Source: Solibacillus silvestris (GTDB lineage: Bacteria; Bacillota; Bacilli; Bacillales_A; Planococcaceae). From it: 64,000 nt of DNA. The stretch is taken from NCBI GenBank assembly GCA_001586195.1, contig CP014609.1, positions 2,144,001 through 2,208,000 of the forward strand. The letters run 5' to 3'. Below, one piece after another: positions 38,204 to 48,234 of the stretch. The translations under genes were made by a program, and so were the position numbers. The notes beneath the pieces were generated by a model. It was not told the origin of the DNA, ran no database searches, and saw nothing but the letters and a program-made list of their open reading frames with translations. The stretch's first letter is position 1; each line of letters begins with the position of its first letter.

Positions 38204-39976
38204 TTATTTTTTTGCTGTCGCTGCGATACGTAAGCTTAACTCTTCAAGCTGTGCATCTGAAACTTGTGATGGTGCATCTGTTAATAAACAGCTAGCTGTT
38301 GCCGTTTTAGGGAATGCAATTGTATCACGTAAGTTTGTACGGCCAGCAAGAAGCATTACTAATCGGTCAAGTCCCATCGCCAAACCACCATGTGGAGGAA
38401 CGCCGTAGTCAAATGCTTCAAGTAAGAAGCCGAACTGTGCACGCGCTTCTTCTTCAGTAAATCCAAGCAGTTCAAACATTTTTGCTTGTAAATCCGGCTC
38501 ATAAATACGTAGTGATCCGCCGCCAAGCTCATAACCGTTTAATACGATATCATATGCCTGTGCACGAACTTCTTTAGGATTTGTATTCATTAACTCTAAA
38601 TCTTCATCAAATGGGCGAGTGAATGGATGGTGGGCCGCATAGTAACGACCTTCCGCCTCATCGTATTCGAATAATGGCCAATCAACAATCCATAAAAATT
38701 CGAATTTCGACTCATCGATTAAGCCTAGTTCTTTTCCTAATTTTAAACGTAATGCGCCAAGTGCGTCTGCAACTACAGAAGATTTGTCTGCAACGAATAA
38801 TAATAAGTCACCAGCCTGTGCTTCTGTTGCTTGGATGATTGTGTCAGCTGCTTCGCCTTCAAAGAACTTCGCAATCGGGCCATTCAAGCCTTCTTCTGTC
38901 ACTTTTAACCATGCTAACCCTTTTGCCCCGTAACGGCCTGCAAACTCGCCTAATGCATCAATATCTTTGCGTGAATAGTTTGCTGCTGCGCCTTTTACAT
39001 TGATTGCCTTCACTTCACCGCCATTTGCCACTGCGTTAGCAAATACACCGAATGCTGATTCTTTTACGATGTCTGAAAGCTGTTTTAATTCCAGTCCAAA
39101 ACGAACATCTGGTTTATCTGAACCGAAACGATCCATTGCTTCTTTATAGCTCATGCGCGGGAATGGTGTAACGACATCAATGCCTTTTACATCTTTCATA
39201 ACTTGAGTAAGAAGACGTTCGTTCATTTCAATAATTTCATCCATTGATAAGAATGAAGTTTCGATGTCGACTTGTGTAAATTCCGGCTGACGGTCTGCAC
39301 GCAAATCTTCATCGCGGAAGCAACGAGCAATTTGGAAGTACTTCTCAAAGCCACCTACCATTAATAGCTGTTTAAATAACTGTGGTGATTGCGGTAATGC
39401 ATAAAATTCACCATCATGTACACGAGATGGAACTAAATAGTCACGTGCTCCTTCTGGTGTTGATTTCGTTAAAATTGGTGTTTCCACTTCCAGGAAGCCT
39501 TCGTTTTGTAAGAAATTGCGGATTGTACGTGTTACATCAGAGCGCATCTTAAATGTGTCATACATTACAGGGCGACGTAAATCCAAATAGCGGTATTTCA
39601 AACGTAACTCTTCTGAAACTTCCGCATTGTTATCGATTGCGAATGGCGGGTTTTTTGCTTCATTAATAATCGTCAGTTCAGAAGCAACCACTTCGATTTC
39701 GCCTGTCTTCATATTTTTGTTAATTTGGGAAGCATCACGTAAAACTACTGTACCTTTTACTTCAATGACAAATTCATTACGAATTTTATTGGCAAGTTCT
39801 AAAGCGTCTTTCGCTTGATCACCGAAAACTACCTGTACGATCCCTTCACGGTCACGCATATCCACGAAAATTAATCCGCCTAAATCACGACGTTTTTGTA
39901 CCCAACCTTTTAATACAACTTCCTGTCCCGCTTCTGCAGCTGTTACTAAGCCACATGCATGTGTTCTTTGCGCCAT
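38204..39976 (-). CDS. aspS: Aspartyl-tRNA synthetase
   Basis: 590 residues. Class II synthetase: N-terminal OB fold ([30 protein letters not shown]), motif 2 ([18 protein letters not shown]), bacterial insertion domain and motif 3 ([15 protein letters not shown]). Downstream of hisS by 14 bp, so under the same T-box. Confidence 0.97.
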   Translation of the reverse strand: MAQRTHACGLVTAAEAGQEVVLKGWVQKRRDLGGLIFVDMRDREGIVQVVFGDQAKDALELANKIRNEFVIEVKGTVVLRDASQINKNMKTGEIEVVASELTIINEAKNPPFAIDNNAEVSEELRLKYRYLDLRRPVMYDTFKMRSDVTRTIRNFLQNEGFLEVETPILTKSTPEGARDYLVPSRVHDGEFYALPQSPQLFKQLLMVGGFEKYFQIARCFRDEDLRADRQPEFTQVDIETSFLSMDEIIEMNERLLTQVMKDVKGIDVVTPFPRMSYKEAMDRFGSDKPDVRFGLELKQLSDIVKESAFGVFANAVANGGEVKAINVKGAAANYSRKDIDALGEFAGRYGAKGLAWLKVTEEGLNGPIAKFFEGEAADTIIQATEAQAGDLLLFVADKSSVVADALGALRLKLGKELGLIDESKFEFLWIVDWPLFEYDEAEGRYYAAHHPFTRPFDEDLELMNTNPKEVRAQAYDIVLNGYELGGGSLRIYEPDLQAKMFELLGFTEEEARAQFGFLLEAFDYGVPPHGGLAMGLDRLVMLLAGRTNLRDTIAFPKTATASCLLTDAPSQVSDAQLEELSLRIAATAKK

Positions 39977-39990
39977 TGTTATTCCTCCAA

Positions 39991-41259
39991 CTATTTGTTT
40001 TCTAAAACGTATTGGACAAGCTGACCGAATTCCACTTTTGTCTGATCGCCTGTTTCCATTGTTTTGACGTTTACTGCTTGCTCTTCTAATTCTGACTCAC
40101 CTAATACAATGACAAATTTCGCATTCGCACGGTCAGCAGCTTTCATTTGCGCTTTCATTTTCCGGTCCAAATAATCCATATCTGCTGAAATGCCTTTTGC
40201 GCGGAACGAACTTACAAGTTCCACTGCTTTGAGTTTAGCTTCTTCACCCATTGCCACAACATACATTTCCAGATTATTTCCCGTTGCAAGCTCGATGTTT
40301 TTTGCTTCAAGCGCTAATAATAATCGTTCAATTGATAGGGCAAAACCGATACCAGGTGATTCCGGTCCGCCAATATCTTCAACTAAACCGTTATAGCGCC
40401 CGCCACCGCAAAGTGTCGTAATTGAACCGAACCCTTCACCGGTAATCATAATTTCAAACGCCGTATGATTATAGTAATCAAGACCACGTACTAAGTTAGG
40501 ATCCACTTCATAGGAAATGCCCAGTACATCCAAATATTGTTTTACTTTCGTGAAGTATTCTGCAGAAGAATCCGTCAAATAATTTGTTAAAGCCGGTGCA
40601 GTAGCCATTGCCGGGTGTTTAGCATCTACTTTACAATCTAAAATACGTAAAGGATTTTTCTCCAGACGGCTTTGACAATCACTGCAAAGCTCCCCAACAA
40701 CCGGAGTAAAATGCTCAATTAATGCACTGCGGTGCGCATCACGAGTATCTTTGTCACCTAATGAATTAATGACTAATTTTAAATCGGACAAACCAAGTGT
40801 TGTATAGACATCCATTGCAAGTGCCATTACTTCCGCATCAATTGCCGGATCAGCTGAGCCGATTGCTTCTACACCAAACTGTACGAATTGGCGATAGCGT
40901 CCTGCCTGTTGACGTTCATAACGGAACATTGGACCTGTATAATAAAGTTTGACAGGTTGATCTGCCTGACCGAACATTTTATGCTCCACGTATGCACGTA
41001 CCGCTGAAGCTGTTCCTTCTGGACGTAATGTTAACGAACGATTTCCTTTGTCCGTAAATGTATACATTTCTTTTTGTACGATATCCGTTGTATCGCCTAC
41101 ACCGCGTTGAAACAGTTCTGTTGATTCAAACATTGGTGTGCGAATTTCGTTATAGCGATATTTTTCACATAAATCACGGATGACACGTTCTACATACTGC
41201 CATTTTTCGGATTGACCCGGTAAAATATCCTGTGTTCCTTTTGGTACTTTAAAATTCAT
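39991..41259 (-). CDS. hisS: Histidyl-tRNA synthetase
   Basis: 422 residues. Class II: motif 1 region [13 protein letters not shown], motif 2 ([20 protein letters not shown]), His-specific [13 protein letters not shown] and motif 3 ([15 protein letters not shown]), plus a C-terminal anticodon domain. First gene of hisS-aspS. Confidence 0.97.
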   Translation of the reverse strand: MNFKVPKGTQDILPGQSEKWQYVERVIRDLCEKYRYNEIRTPMFESTELFQRGVGDTTDIVQKEMYTFTDKGNRSLTLRPEGTASAVRAYVEHKMFGQADQPVKLYYTGPMFRYERQQAGRYRQFVQFGVEAIGSADPAIDAEVMALAMDVYTTLGLSDLKLVINSLGDKDTRDAHRSALIEHFTPVVGELCSDCQSRLEKNPLRILDCKVDAKHPAMATAPALTNYLTDSSAEYFTKVKQYLDVLGISYEVDPNLVRGLDYYNHTAFEIMITGEGFGSITTLCGGGRYNGLVEDIGGPESPGIGFALSIERLLLALEAKNIELATGNNLEMYVVAMGEEAKLKAVELVSSFRAKGISADMDYLDRKMKAQMKAADRANAKFVIVLGESELEEQAVNVKTMETGDQTKVEFGQLVQYVLENK

Positions 41260-41317
41260 AAAAGCACTCCTCTCTTAATTGACCAAACACATTGCGAGCT
41301 GAAGAAAGAAGAAAATA

Positions 41318-41590
41318 AAAAAAGCTTTCGTCCCTTGCAAAAACTGCAAGGGACGAAAGCTTGTAAATTCTTCCGCGGTTCCACCCTAATTGATGTATCT
41401 CTACATCCTCTCGAATTCGGATAACGGCCGATTCCGTCTTCCCCTACTAGAAAAAATTTTTCGAGGAAACGCCTCTCAACTGTTGTTCACATGTTACATA
41501 CTGCAGGAAAGATTACAGCCTATGTCTTTCCCTCTCTTTTCAGCATTGGCAACCGCTACTTGTTTGGTCATTGGCAATGTTACTTTTGTT
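41318..41590 (-). promoter_or_regulatory. T-box riboswitch of hisS-aspS
   Basis: T-box AGGGTGGAACCGCGG (41371-41386 region) and a strong terminator AAGCTTTCGTCCCTTGCA with its complement and a T run (41318-41363). Stem I is traceable to about 41590. The 3' side of the specifier loop reads TGTGAACAACAG: neither a His (CAC/CAT) nor an Asp (GAC) codon stands in the usual place; AAC (Asn) or CAA (Gln) fit, depending on helix register. T-box identity is certain, specificity is not. Confidence 0.88.
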
Positions 41591-41735
41591 AAATTAACAC
41601 TAATCTTAATGATGTCATGACAAGTTGTCAACCATTTTCAAAAAAACGCTATATTTTTTGTCATAAATACTTTTATAATATAGGGGGATATAGTGAAAGG
41701 GTCATTTAAACAAAATAATTTTAAAGGAGGAAACT

Positions 41736-43337
41736 ATGAAAAAAAATAAAATAATAGTTGGTTTATCAATTTTATTATTGTTCACAGCGGTAATTCCGTA
41801 TAATTTTTCCGCTCGCCCTGCTTATGCCAACGGGGAACCGTTGTATGTAAACTCGGAAATTTTATATTTACGTGAAGGTCCCGGTCTTTCTTATCCGATC
41901 ATTGATACGTTAAAAGAAGGAACTGAGATCATTTCGATTGAAAAACAAGGTGATTGGCACCATGTTCAGGTCGGACAACAAGAAGGTTGGGTTGCGGCAT
42001 GGCTTGTGAAAACAGCAAATGTGCAAAAAGACTCTTCATCAGACAAAACGGTCATTTCTCAAGTGGACTCCTTAAATGTTCGCGTAGCGCCATCATTATC
42101 CGCATCTGTGCTGACGAAAATCTCTTCAGGGACGGAAAGTAAATTTTTACAACAAGAACAAGATTGGATTCAAATTCAGTTCGGGGAAATGACAGGTTGG
42201 GTATTCGCAGAATATGTCACAGTAAAAGATGCAAAGTCGGAAACACCGGAAACTCCAACTGATAATGTGCAACAGGAACAATCAAATGAACCTATAGAGC
42301 AAATTGATCCGAATACATTTACTGTTAATGTAAGTGCCGTAAACATCCGAAAAAAACCTGATTTAACAGCAAAAAAATTAGGACTTGCATCGGAGGGCCA
42401 ACAGTTTAAAGTGCTTAGCCGCGATCATAATTGGGTCGAGATTGAATATGAAAAAGGCAAAAAGGGTTGGATTTACAGCTTTTACGGAACTTTCACAAAA
42501 CAATTGAAACAAAATCATTCATCTGAGAAAGAAGAAGCGAAAAACTTTGTCACGATTATTTATAACGGGACAAACTTAAGGGAATCCCCTTCTACTTCTT
42601 CAAATGTAGTCGTTATCGCAGATGCTGGTCATACATATCCGATAGTGGAAAGTGAAGGCGACTGGTTTAAAATCGCAGTAAAAGATCAACAGACTGCGTA
42701 TGTCGCAAACTGGGTTGTAAGTGAAAACAATTCACAGGGAACTACATCCCAAAACAATACAAGTCAAGTAGCCGAGCGTAAACAGGGTACATTAAAAGGC
42801 TTAACAATCGTGCTGGATGCCGGTCATGGAGGTAATGACCGTGGTACTACCGGCGTTCGTGGAACCGACGAAAAAGATATTAATATTATTACAGCAGAAA
42901 TGCTCCGTTCCAAATTACAGGCTGCCGGTGCAAATGTTGTCATGACACGGGAATCTGATATATTTGTCGACTTGCGAAAGCGTGTAGCAGTGTCGCATCA
43001 GGCAAGTGCCGATGCGTTTATCAGTATTCACTATGACGCAAATGAAGATAGTTCAGTGAGCGGCTTTACGACCTATTATACAAATGGTTACCAGCAAAAG
43101 CTTGCCGAATATGTTCATGAAGGCTTGGCATCAAAAGTTAACTTGAAGGACCGTGGACCGCGCTTCGGAAACTATTTAGTGCTACGCGAAAACCGGCAAA
43201 ATGCTATATTGCTTGAGCTCGGTTATTTAAGTAATCCTTCTGAAGAACGGGCAATTACTACAGATTATTACCGGGAACAAGCAACACTGGGCATCTATCA
43301 AGGGTTATTAAACTATTTCGACGACCAACTTGAATAA
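41736..43337 (+). CDS. yrvJ: Secreted N-acetylmuramoyl-L-alanine amidase with four SH3b domains (YrvJ type)
   Basis: 533 residues. Signal peptide (1-31, ending PAYA), four bacterial SH3 repeats (about 34-93, 105-160, 190-250, 270-330; each NVRxxPS...GWV), then an Amidase_3 domain (about 355-530) with zinc ligands H in LDAGHGG, E in DEKDIN-ITAE and H in SIHYDAN, and catalytic E in LLELGYLSN. Cuts the bond between MurNAc and the stem peptide. Divergent from the hisS leader. Confidence 0.95.
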   Translation: MKKNKIIVGLSILLLFTAVIPYNFSARPAYANGEPLYVNSEILYLREGPGLSYPIIDTLKEGTEIISIEKQGDWHHVQVGQQEGWVAAWLVKTANVQKDSSSDKTVISQVDSLNVRVAPSLSASVLTKISSGTESKFLQQEQDWIQIQFGEMTGWVFAEYVTVKDAKSETPETPTDNVQQEQSNEPIEQIDPNTFTVNVSAVNIRKKPDLTAKKLGLASEGQQFKVLSRDHNWVEIEYEKGKKGWIYSFYGTFTKQLKQNHSSEKEEAKNFVTIIYNGTNLRESPSTSSNVVVIADAGHTYPIVESEGDWFKIAVKDQQTAYVANWVVSENNSQGTTSQNNTSQVAERKQGTLKGLTIVLDAGHGGNDRGTTGVRGTDEKDINIITAEMLRSKLQAAGANVVMTRESDIFVDLRKRVAVSHQASADAFISIHYDANEDSSVSGFTTYYTNGYQQKLAEYVHEGLASKVNLKDRGPRFGNYLVLRENRQNAILLELGYLSNPSEERAITTDYYREQATLGIYQGLLNYFDDQLE

Positions 43338-43372
43338 ATTATTACCATTTTTAAATACGCTGGATCATAACC

Positions 43373-43415
43373 CAAAAATGCTATTTTTCTCTAAGAGAAA
43401 AATAGCATTTTTTTG
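43373..43415 (+). terminator. Terminator of the amidase gene
   Basis: AAAAATGCTATTTTTCT with its complement around CTAAG, ending in T7. Confidence 0.87.
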
Positions 43416-43424
43416 CTGAGCGTT

Positions 43425-43496
43425 AAAAATTGATTTCCATTCCAGGTCGGACGCTTTCCGCGGGCGTGGCCTCCCCTCCATTCCAATCAATTTTTA
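43425..43496. repeat. Intergenic inverted repeat with GC-rich core
   Basis: AAAAATTGATT...CCATTCC at the left and its near-complement (CCATTCC reading differently, AATCAATTTTT) at the right enclose a GC-rich core GGTCGGACGCTTTCCGCGGGCGTGG. It differs sharply in composition from its AT-rich flanks. It resembles dispersed palindromic repeats known in Bacillaceae/Planococcaceae. No other copy seen in the window. Confidence 0.55.
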
Positions 43497-43590
43497 TAAA
43501 ATATCCGTTACTTAATAAAGGTTTCTTCTTTTTCTAACGGTACTTCTATTTATGATTCACCCTCTTTTTATACCTCGTTTTCCTTATCCA

Positions 43591-44790
43591 TTATTCCTGA
43601 ATGACTTGATATAAATAAAACATTTCATCTTTATTCACAATGCGCGGTACCGGGTACAGCGGGTTCGCTTCTTGTATAGCGCGCTCTACCATTAATGGCA
43701 CATCACGGTTGATGATTCCTGTTATTTTTCGAGGGATGTTCATCTTTTCATTTAACGCTTCAATCGCTTCAATAAATAACTTTGCCTTTTTTTCATCGCT
43801 GTCTGTTATTTTTCCGATTCCTACAATTGTCGCCAGTTCTGCTAATGGCTTAGCAGCGCTTTTGCCGTAAAATCGCAGGACATGTGGCAGGATAATCGCA
43901 TTGGCAAATCCGTGCGGAACTTGATAGAAACCACCGAGTGTATGAGCAATGGCATGAACATAGCCTACATATGCCCGGGTAAATGCAAGTCCGGCCAAAT
44001 AGGACGCACGCTGCATTTCCGTCCTTGCTTTCATATCTGTTCCCTCAACATAGGCGCGCTCTAAATACTTAAAAATAAGTATAACCGCTTCACGGGCATA
44101 TTTTCTCGTCTCCTCTGTATTACTTTTTCCAATATAGGCTTCCACGGCATGTGTCAAAGCGTCCATTCCCGTCGTAGATGTAATATGCGGAGGCAAATTA
44201 ATCGTTAATACCGGATCTAGTACAGCGTAATGCGGGACAAGCACCGGATCCATAATAGCGAATTTCTCATGTGTTTCACTATTTGATACGACTGCGGCTA
44301 TCGTCCCTTCGCTTCCCGTTCCGGCCGTTGTCGGAATCGCAAAAAACGGCGGCATTTCTTTTCTTACTTTGAATAATCCCTTTAAATCAACCAGCGATTT
44401 ATCGGGGCGTGCTATCCTTGCCGCAACTGCCTTAGCACAATCCATCGGTGACCCGCCGCCAAATGCTATAATGCCATCACAATTATTCGCATTATACAGT
44501 TCCAACGCTTCTTCAATATTTGTGAAAGTTGGATTTGGAACGGTTTTACTATAGACAACAAATGCAATATTTTGCTCCTGTAAGCCCTCCAATAACTTAT
44601 CCATAAGCCCAAGTTTGTGAATTCCTTCATCTGTAATCACTAAAAGCATATTTAACTCTAAACTTTTCACAAGGTCCGGCAATTTTTCAAGGCTGTTTTC
44701 CCCTTGGAGTAATTCTGGCTTTCTCCAGTTCATAAGCTTCATACCGACACGCATTGAACTTTGGACGGTTCTACAATAGGCTGTATACAT
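43591..44790 (-). CDS. Iron-containing alcohol dehydrogenase
   Basis: 399 residues. NAD-binding GGGSPMDCAKA, PTTAGTGSEG, and Fe ligands in TGMDALTHAVEAY, AIAHTLGG and PHGFANAIILPHV. Group III dehydrogenase; substrate unknown. The ATG at 44790 follows GGAG by 11 nt; a GTG four codons upstream overlaps that site. Single gene. Confidence 0.91.
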   Translation of the reverse strand: MYTAYCRTVQSSMRVGMKLMNWRKPELLQGENSLEKLPDLVKSLELNMLLVITDEGIHKLGLMDKLLEGLQEQNIAFVVYSKTVPNPTFTNIEEALELYNANNCDGIIAFGGGSPMDCAKAVAARIARPDKSLVDLKGLFKVRKEMPPFFAIPTTAGTGSEGTIAAVVSNSETHEKFAIMDPVLVPHYAVLDPVLTINLPPHITSTTGMDALTHAVEAYIGKSNTEETRKYAREAVILIFKYLERAYVEGTDMKARTEMQRASYLAGLAFTRAYVGYVHAIAHTLGGFYQVPHGFANAIILPHVLRFYGKSAAKPLAELATIVGIGKITDSDEKKAKLFIEAIEALNEKMNIPRKITGIINRDVPLMVERAIQEANPLYPVPRIVNKDEMFYLYQVIQE

Positions 44791-44884
44791 CGAACGAAAC
44801 ACTCCATTTCTCTCTATTTATGTATCCTTACTTTAATTATTCCGCACTCCCTTTTAAAATTCCTTGTGTGTAACAAAATTGGGC

Positions 44885-44914
44885 AAATTAAAAACGAACC
44901 CAAAACGGATTCGT
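44885..44914 (-). terminator. Terminator of the VWA-like gene
   Basis: AACGAA-TCC/GGG-TTCGTT stem with TTTAATTT on the minus strand. Confidence 0.75.
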
Positions 44915-44918
44915 TTCA

Positions 44919-45704
44919 TTAATCGTTGGCAAAAAATACTTTGTCTGCAAAGGAAATCGGCTGTTTTTCAAAGGCGGTTTCGCTCATCGCGATGACCGCT
45001 AGATCGATATCAAGTTCCTGCATTTTTCCGGCAGCAACTTCTTGATTCAGTTTATGGAAATCGCTAAATTGATTATCCGTAATAATCATAAGATCCCGCT
45101 GATGGCCAATGTTGTCTTGGGTAAAAAGTTCAATCGCCTTGTCTATAGCCGGCATAATTTGAGCGTCTCCAGTTAAAAAATGCTGCAGAAATTGATTGAA
45201 CAGTTCAATTTCAAGTGTTCCATTTTTAAAAAGAAGTGGTTGAGCCGGTTTATTACTAAACGGAAGTATGATTAAATCACGCTTTTGGACAGCACATAAA
45301 TTAAATAGCGGTAAAATGGTCCCTTTTGTAAAGGCTTCAACCCCCTGCATAGCGTCAGATTGCTGTAGGATGACTATCATGGGCGAATAAAGATTTTTCA
45401 TCTCTTCAAAGGGCACATACAGTACATTGCCATCAATAACAGTCCGATCTTTCAGTAATTGCTTTTGTTGCTCAATCGGGAATAAATAATCTCTATCCTG
45501 TATTTTCGGCATCGTTGCTTCCACTTCTGCAATCATTTCTTCAAGTGCAATTGCAATTTCGATAACCTCTATAAATAATGGTTGTTTACCGAATTTCTCC
45601 AAAAACTGTTGCTGCTCATTTTCATCTAAAGCTTGAAAAGATACATTACGATATAAAAAATGAAGAATTTTATCTGTTAATACAGTCTTATATTCATTTG
45701 TCAT
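44919..45704 (-). CDS. VWA-like protein with degenerate metal site
   Basis: 261 residues from the ATG at 45704 (GGAGGG before it). The C-terminal half has the order of a von Willebrand A domain: SPMIVILQQSDAMQG (canonical DxSxS is lost), then DLIILPFSN and DLMIITDNQFSDF (like xxTDG). No partner MoxR-type ATPase nearby. N-terminal half helical, unknown. The MIDAS loss suggests a non-metal binding role. Confidence 0.65.
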   Translation of the reverse strand: MTNEYKTVLTDKILHFLYRNVSFQALDENEQQQFLEKFGKQPLFIEVIEIAIALEEMIAEVEATMPKIQDRDYLFPIEQQKQLLKDRTVIDGNVLYVPFEEMKNLYSPMIVILQQSDAMQGVEAFTKGTILPLFNLCAVQKRDLIILPFSNKPAQPLLFKNGTLEIELFNQFLQHFLTGDAQIMPAIDKAIELFTQDNIGHQRDLMIITDNQFSDFHKLNQEVAAGKMQELDIDLAVIAMSETAFEKQPISFADKVFFAND

Positions 45705-45821
45705 GTAAAACCCTCCATCTGTTTTCAAATCAATACCGATAGTATAGCGAAGATTAAAATTAAAAAGTAGTAATTTAAACTGTGGGCGAATAACTAACTT
45801 TATAATCGTTTTTTCTGCATA

Positions 45822-45856
45822 AAAAAAAGCGGTATCACTAGGATACCGCACCACAC
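45822..45856 (-). terminator. Terminator of the 73-residue gene
   Basis: GCGGTATCC/GATACCGC stem with T8 on the minus strand. Confidence 0.87.
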
Positions 45857-45870
45857 ATAAATGTATGTAA

Positions 45871-46092
45871 TTATAATTTTTGAGTTAAACCGTGTAAAGT
45901 ATCTTTTAAATCACGATCGTTGTCTGAAAGCTCGATTAGGTTTCCTAAACGTTCGTGTAAAATTGGACGTTCAATTACTAGTTGCTCATCTAAAACTTGA
46001 ACCAATAATTCAAGAAGCATACGGTTTTGTACTAATAATGCTTCTTCCACTCGATCTGGGTTAATTTTATATTCTTTTACTTTTTTCGCCAT
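45871..46092 (-). CDS. Small uncharacterised protein
   Basis: 73 residues from the ATG at 46092, GGGAGG before it. Helical, MAKKVKEYKINPDRVEEALLVQNRMLLELLVQVLDEQL. No family recognised. It has its own terminator, supporting a real gene. Same strand as the VWA-like and NUDIX genes, but not clearly co-transcribed. Confidence 0.65.
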   Translation of the reverse strand: MAKKVKEYKINPDRVEEALLVQNRMLLELLVQVLDEQLVIERPILHERLGNLIELSDNDRDLKDTLHGLTQKL

Positions 46093-46276
46093 TTGAAAAT
46101 AGCCTCCCTTTTGTTTATACAACGTTATTTTAGCACACGGTTGTTTAATTTTGTGAAATTATTTCAATTTCAGCATTCGTTTGTGTTTTTCTGTATATCA
46201 GCGAGTTGAATCCAGAAAATCTCCGTATGGAAAAAATCAGTCTTTAGTAAAAATGTTATCCATTTCAGCCTATCGT

Positions 46277-46840
46277 TTAACAGCCGATTTTTTTTACCTT
46301 CTCTATAATTTTCTCATAGATTGGAATCATATGCGCTTCCGTACATTTTTCGGCAACTTCGTCTATTGCGATCCAACCGACTTCACTGTTTTCATCAAGC
46401 TTCGCTTTAAATGTCGCTTCATCTTCCACTTCAAATATATAAGTCACATTAAAATGTAAATGTGCTGCAACATATTTTTCGTTTTTCATATGACCGATAA
46501 CCGGCAGGATATCCAGCGAAATAATATCGTCCTGTATTGCTTTTGCTTCTGTAAGACCTGCTTCTTCCATCAGCTCTTTTTTCGCTACATTAAATAAATC
46601 AGGATCGCCGTCTGCATGACCGCCCATCCAGCCCCATGAATTATAAATATTATGATGAGCCATCAGTACACGGGTGCGGTCTGGATTGAATACAAAAGCT
46701 GAAGCAGTAAAATGCAGAACTTCATTATTTCTTGTCAGGACATCCGATAAACTAGCCATTGCACGTAAAATGATGTCTCGATCTTTTGCTTCCTGTTCAT
46801 TGTAAGGTACATACAGTTCAATTTGTTCATGTAAGGTCAT
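46277..46840 (-). CDS. NUDIX hydrolase
   Basis: 187 residues from the ATG at 46840 (GGGAGG). NUDIX box is a variant: GGHADGDPDLFNVAKKELMEEAGL, with Asp and Lys at two positions that are usually Glu and Arg. The EExG metal-binding core is intact. Hydrolyses a nucleoside diphosphate-linked compound; substrate unknown. Confidence 0.84.
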   Translation of the reverse strand: MTLHEQIELYVPYNEQEAKDRDIILRAMASLSDVLTRNNEVLHFTASAFVFNPDRTRVLMAHHNIYNSWGWMGGHADGDPDLFNVAKKELMEEAGLTEAKAIQDDIISLDILPVIGHMKNEKYVAAHLHFNVTYIFEVEDEATFKAKLDENSEVGWIAIDEVAEKCTEAHMIPIYEKIIEKVKKIGC

Positions 46841-46975
46841 TTTAATCCTCCCTATCCTAATTCCTTTTTGTAGTGTAATGGTTATAATTTTAGAAAAATA
46901 TAGCGAAAAGGACGTGACCGTCAATTAATTGCGGCACACCTCCTTTTCTGTTACTTGACAATGCTTATTTTCATT

Positions 46976-47404
46976 TTAGGAAATGAGCGTTTTGACAACT
47001 TTTGAAATTGTCGCTCCGTCTGCTTTTCCATCAAGTAAAGGCTTTGCAATTTTCATTGCATCCCCCATATTCATGCCTGAAGTAATACCAGCTGCCTGAA
47101 GCTCAGCTGAAATTTCTTCCTCTGTTAACTGTTTTGGTAAGAAGCTTTTTAAAATGACTAATTTTGCTTCCTCTTTTTCGATTAAATCTGGTCGGTCTGC
47201 TTGTTTTGCACCTTCTAGTGACTGGTTTGTCTGCTTAATTTCACGATTAATGACAGCAATTTCTTCCTGTGGCGTCAATTCCGCACCTTTTTCCTTTTCT
47301 GCAGAATCCAAAGCGGACTTCACTAAAGTTAATACCCCTTTAGCTAATACATCTTTGTTTTTCATCGCTTGCTTTAATTGGTCAAATACAATTGTTTTTA
47401 ACAT
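46976..47404 (-). CDS. yqeY: GatB/YqeY domain protein
   Basis: 142 residues. Matches the tRNA-binding YqeY domain related to the GatB tail (DQLKQAMKNKDVLAKGVLTLVKSALDSAEKEKG). The ATG at 47404 follows GGGG. In Bacillus it follows rpsU; here rpsU is absent upstream. Confidence 0.9.
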   Translation of the reverse strand: MLKTIVFDQLKQAMKNKDVLAKGVLTLVKSALDSAEKEKGAELTPQEEIAVINREIKQTNQSLEGAKQADRPDLIEKEEAKLVILKSFLPKQLTEEEISAELQAAGITSGMNMGDAMKIAKPLLDGKADGATISKVVKTLIS

Positions 47405-47517
47405 GCTGTCTACCCCTTTACATTTAAATAAGTACATGACTTATTTGAATTACCTTTATTGTACCATGTACCCTTTCATTACATAAATTATTCATGAACA
47501 AATTTGTTTGATTTAAG

Positions 47518-47557
47518 AAAAAAAAGTATAGAAAGTTTCCTCCCTATACTTTTTACA
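47518..47557 (-). terminator. Terminator of the pst-phoU operon
   Basis: AAAAAGTATAG/CTATACTTTTT stem right after phoU. Confidence 0.83.
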
Positions 47558-47558
47558 T

Positions 47559-48212
47559 TTAATTATTCAGTTCATAATGCTTCCCTTTTACAAGGTAGAA
47601 TAAATGCTCGGCTATATTTGTTGCGTGGTCTGCCGAACGTTCGATACAGCGGCATACGTATGATAAACTCGTCACTTGTGCCACTTGCTCATTGGAAACA
47701 GACAACTTCATTAAGTTACTCAGTATATTGCCTGTTAATTCGTCGACCTCATCATCCAGTTTTGCAATTTCTTTTGCCTTAGTTGTATTCTCCTCTAAAA
47801 AGGCGTCGACAATTTGGCGCAGCATTAAAATTGTTTTATGGAACATTTCCTCAATCGGCTCCACGCTCGTGACAAATGGTGTTTTTCCGATTCGAATCGT
47901 TTCCTTTGCGATATTGACCGCATGATCACCTATGCGCTCCATATCCGTTGCTGCTTTAATCACAACAATTAAACGGCGTAAATCTGTCGCAACAGGCTGT
48001 TGTTTTGCAATGAGTAAAATGACACGGTCATTGATTATTTCCTCCAACCGATTAATCTTCGGATCGGTATCAATAACTTGTAGCGCCAAATCAATATCCT
48101 TTTTTAAAAAAGCTTTAAAAGACTCCTGCAATGAATGAATACTTAAATCACACAGTTCCATTAAATCTTGCTGTACCGCTATTAGATCATGTTCAAAACG
48201 CTCGCGAATCAT
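47559..48212 (-). CDS. phoU: Phosphate transport regulator PhoU
   Basis: 217 residues. Two PhoU repeats, each with a metal-binding stretch (RLEEIINDRVILLIAKQQPVATDLR, ERIGDHAVNIAKE and EVDELTGN, CIERSADHATNIAE). Links Pst transport to the PhoR/PhoP state. The ATG at 48212 is ten bases from GGAG; an ATG three codons upstream is too close. Last gene of the operon. Confidence 0.93.
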   Translation of the reverse strand: MIRERFEHDLIAVQQDLMELCDLSIHSLQESFKAFLKKDIDLALQVIDTDPKINRLEEIINDRVILLIAKQQPVATDLRRLIVVIKAATDMERIGDHAVNIAKETIRIGKTPFVTSVEPIEEMFHKTILMLRQIVDAFLEENTTKAKEIAKLDDEVDELTGNILSNLMKLSVSNEQVAQVTSLSYVCRCIERSADHATNIAEHLFYLVKGKHYELNN

Positions 48213-48234
48213 CGTTATCATTCTCCTTTTCTCG

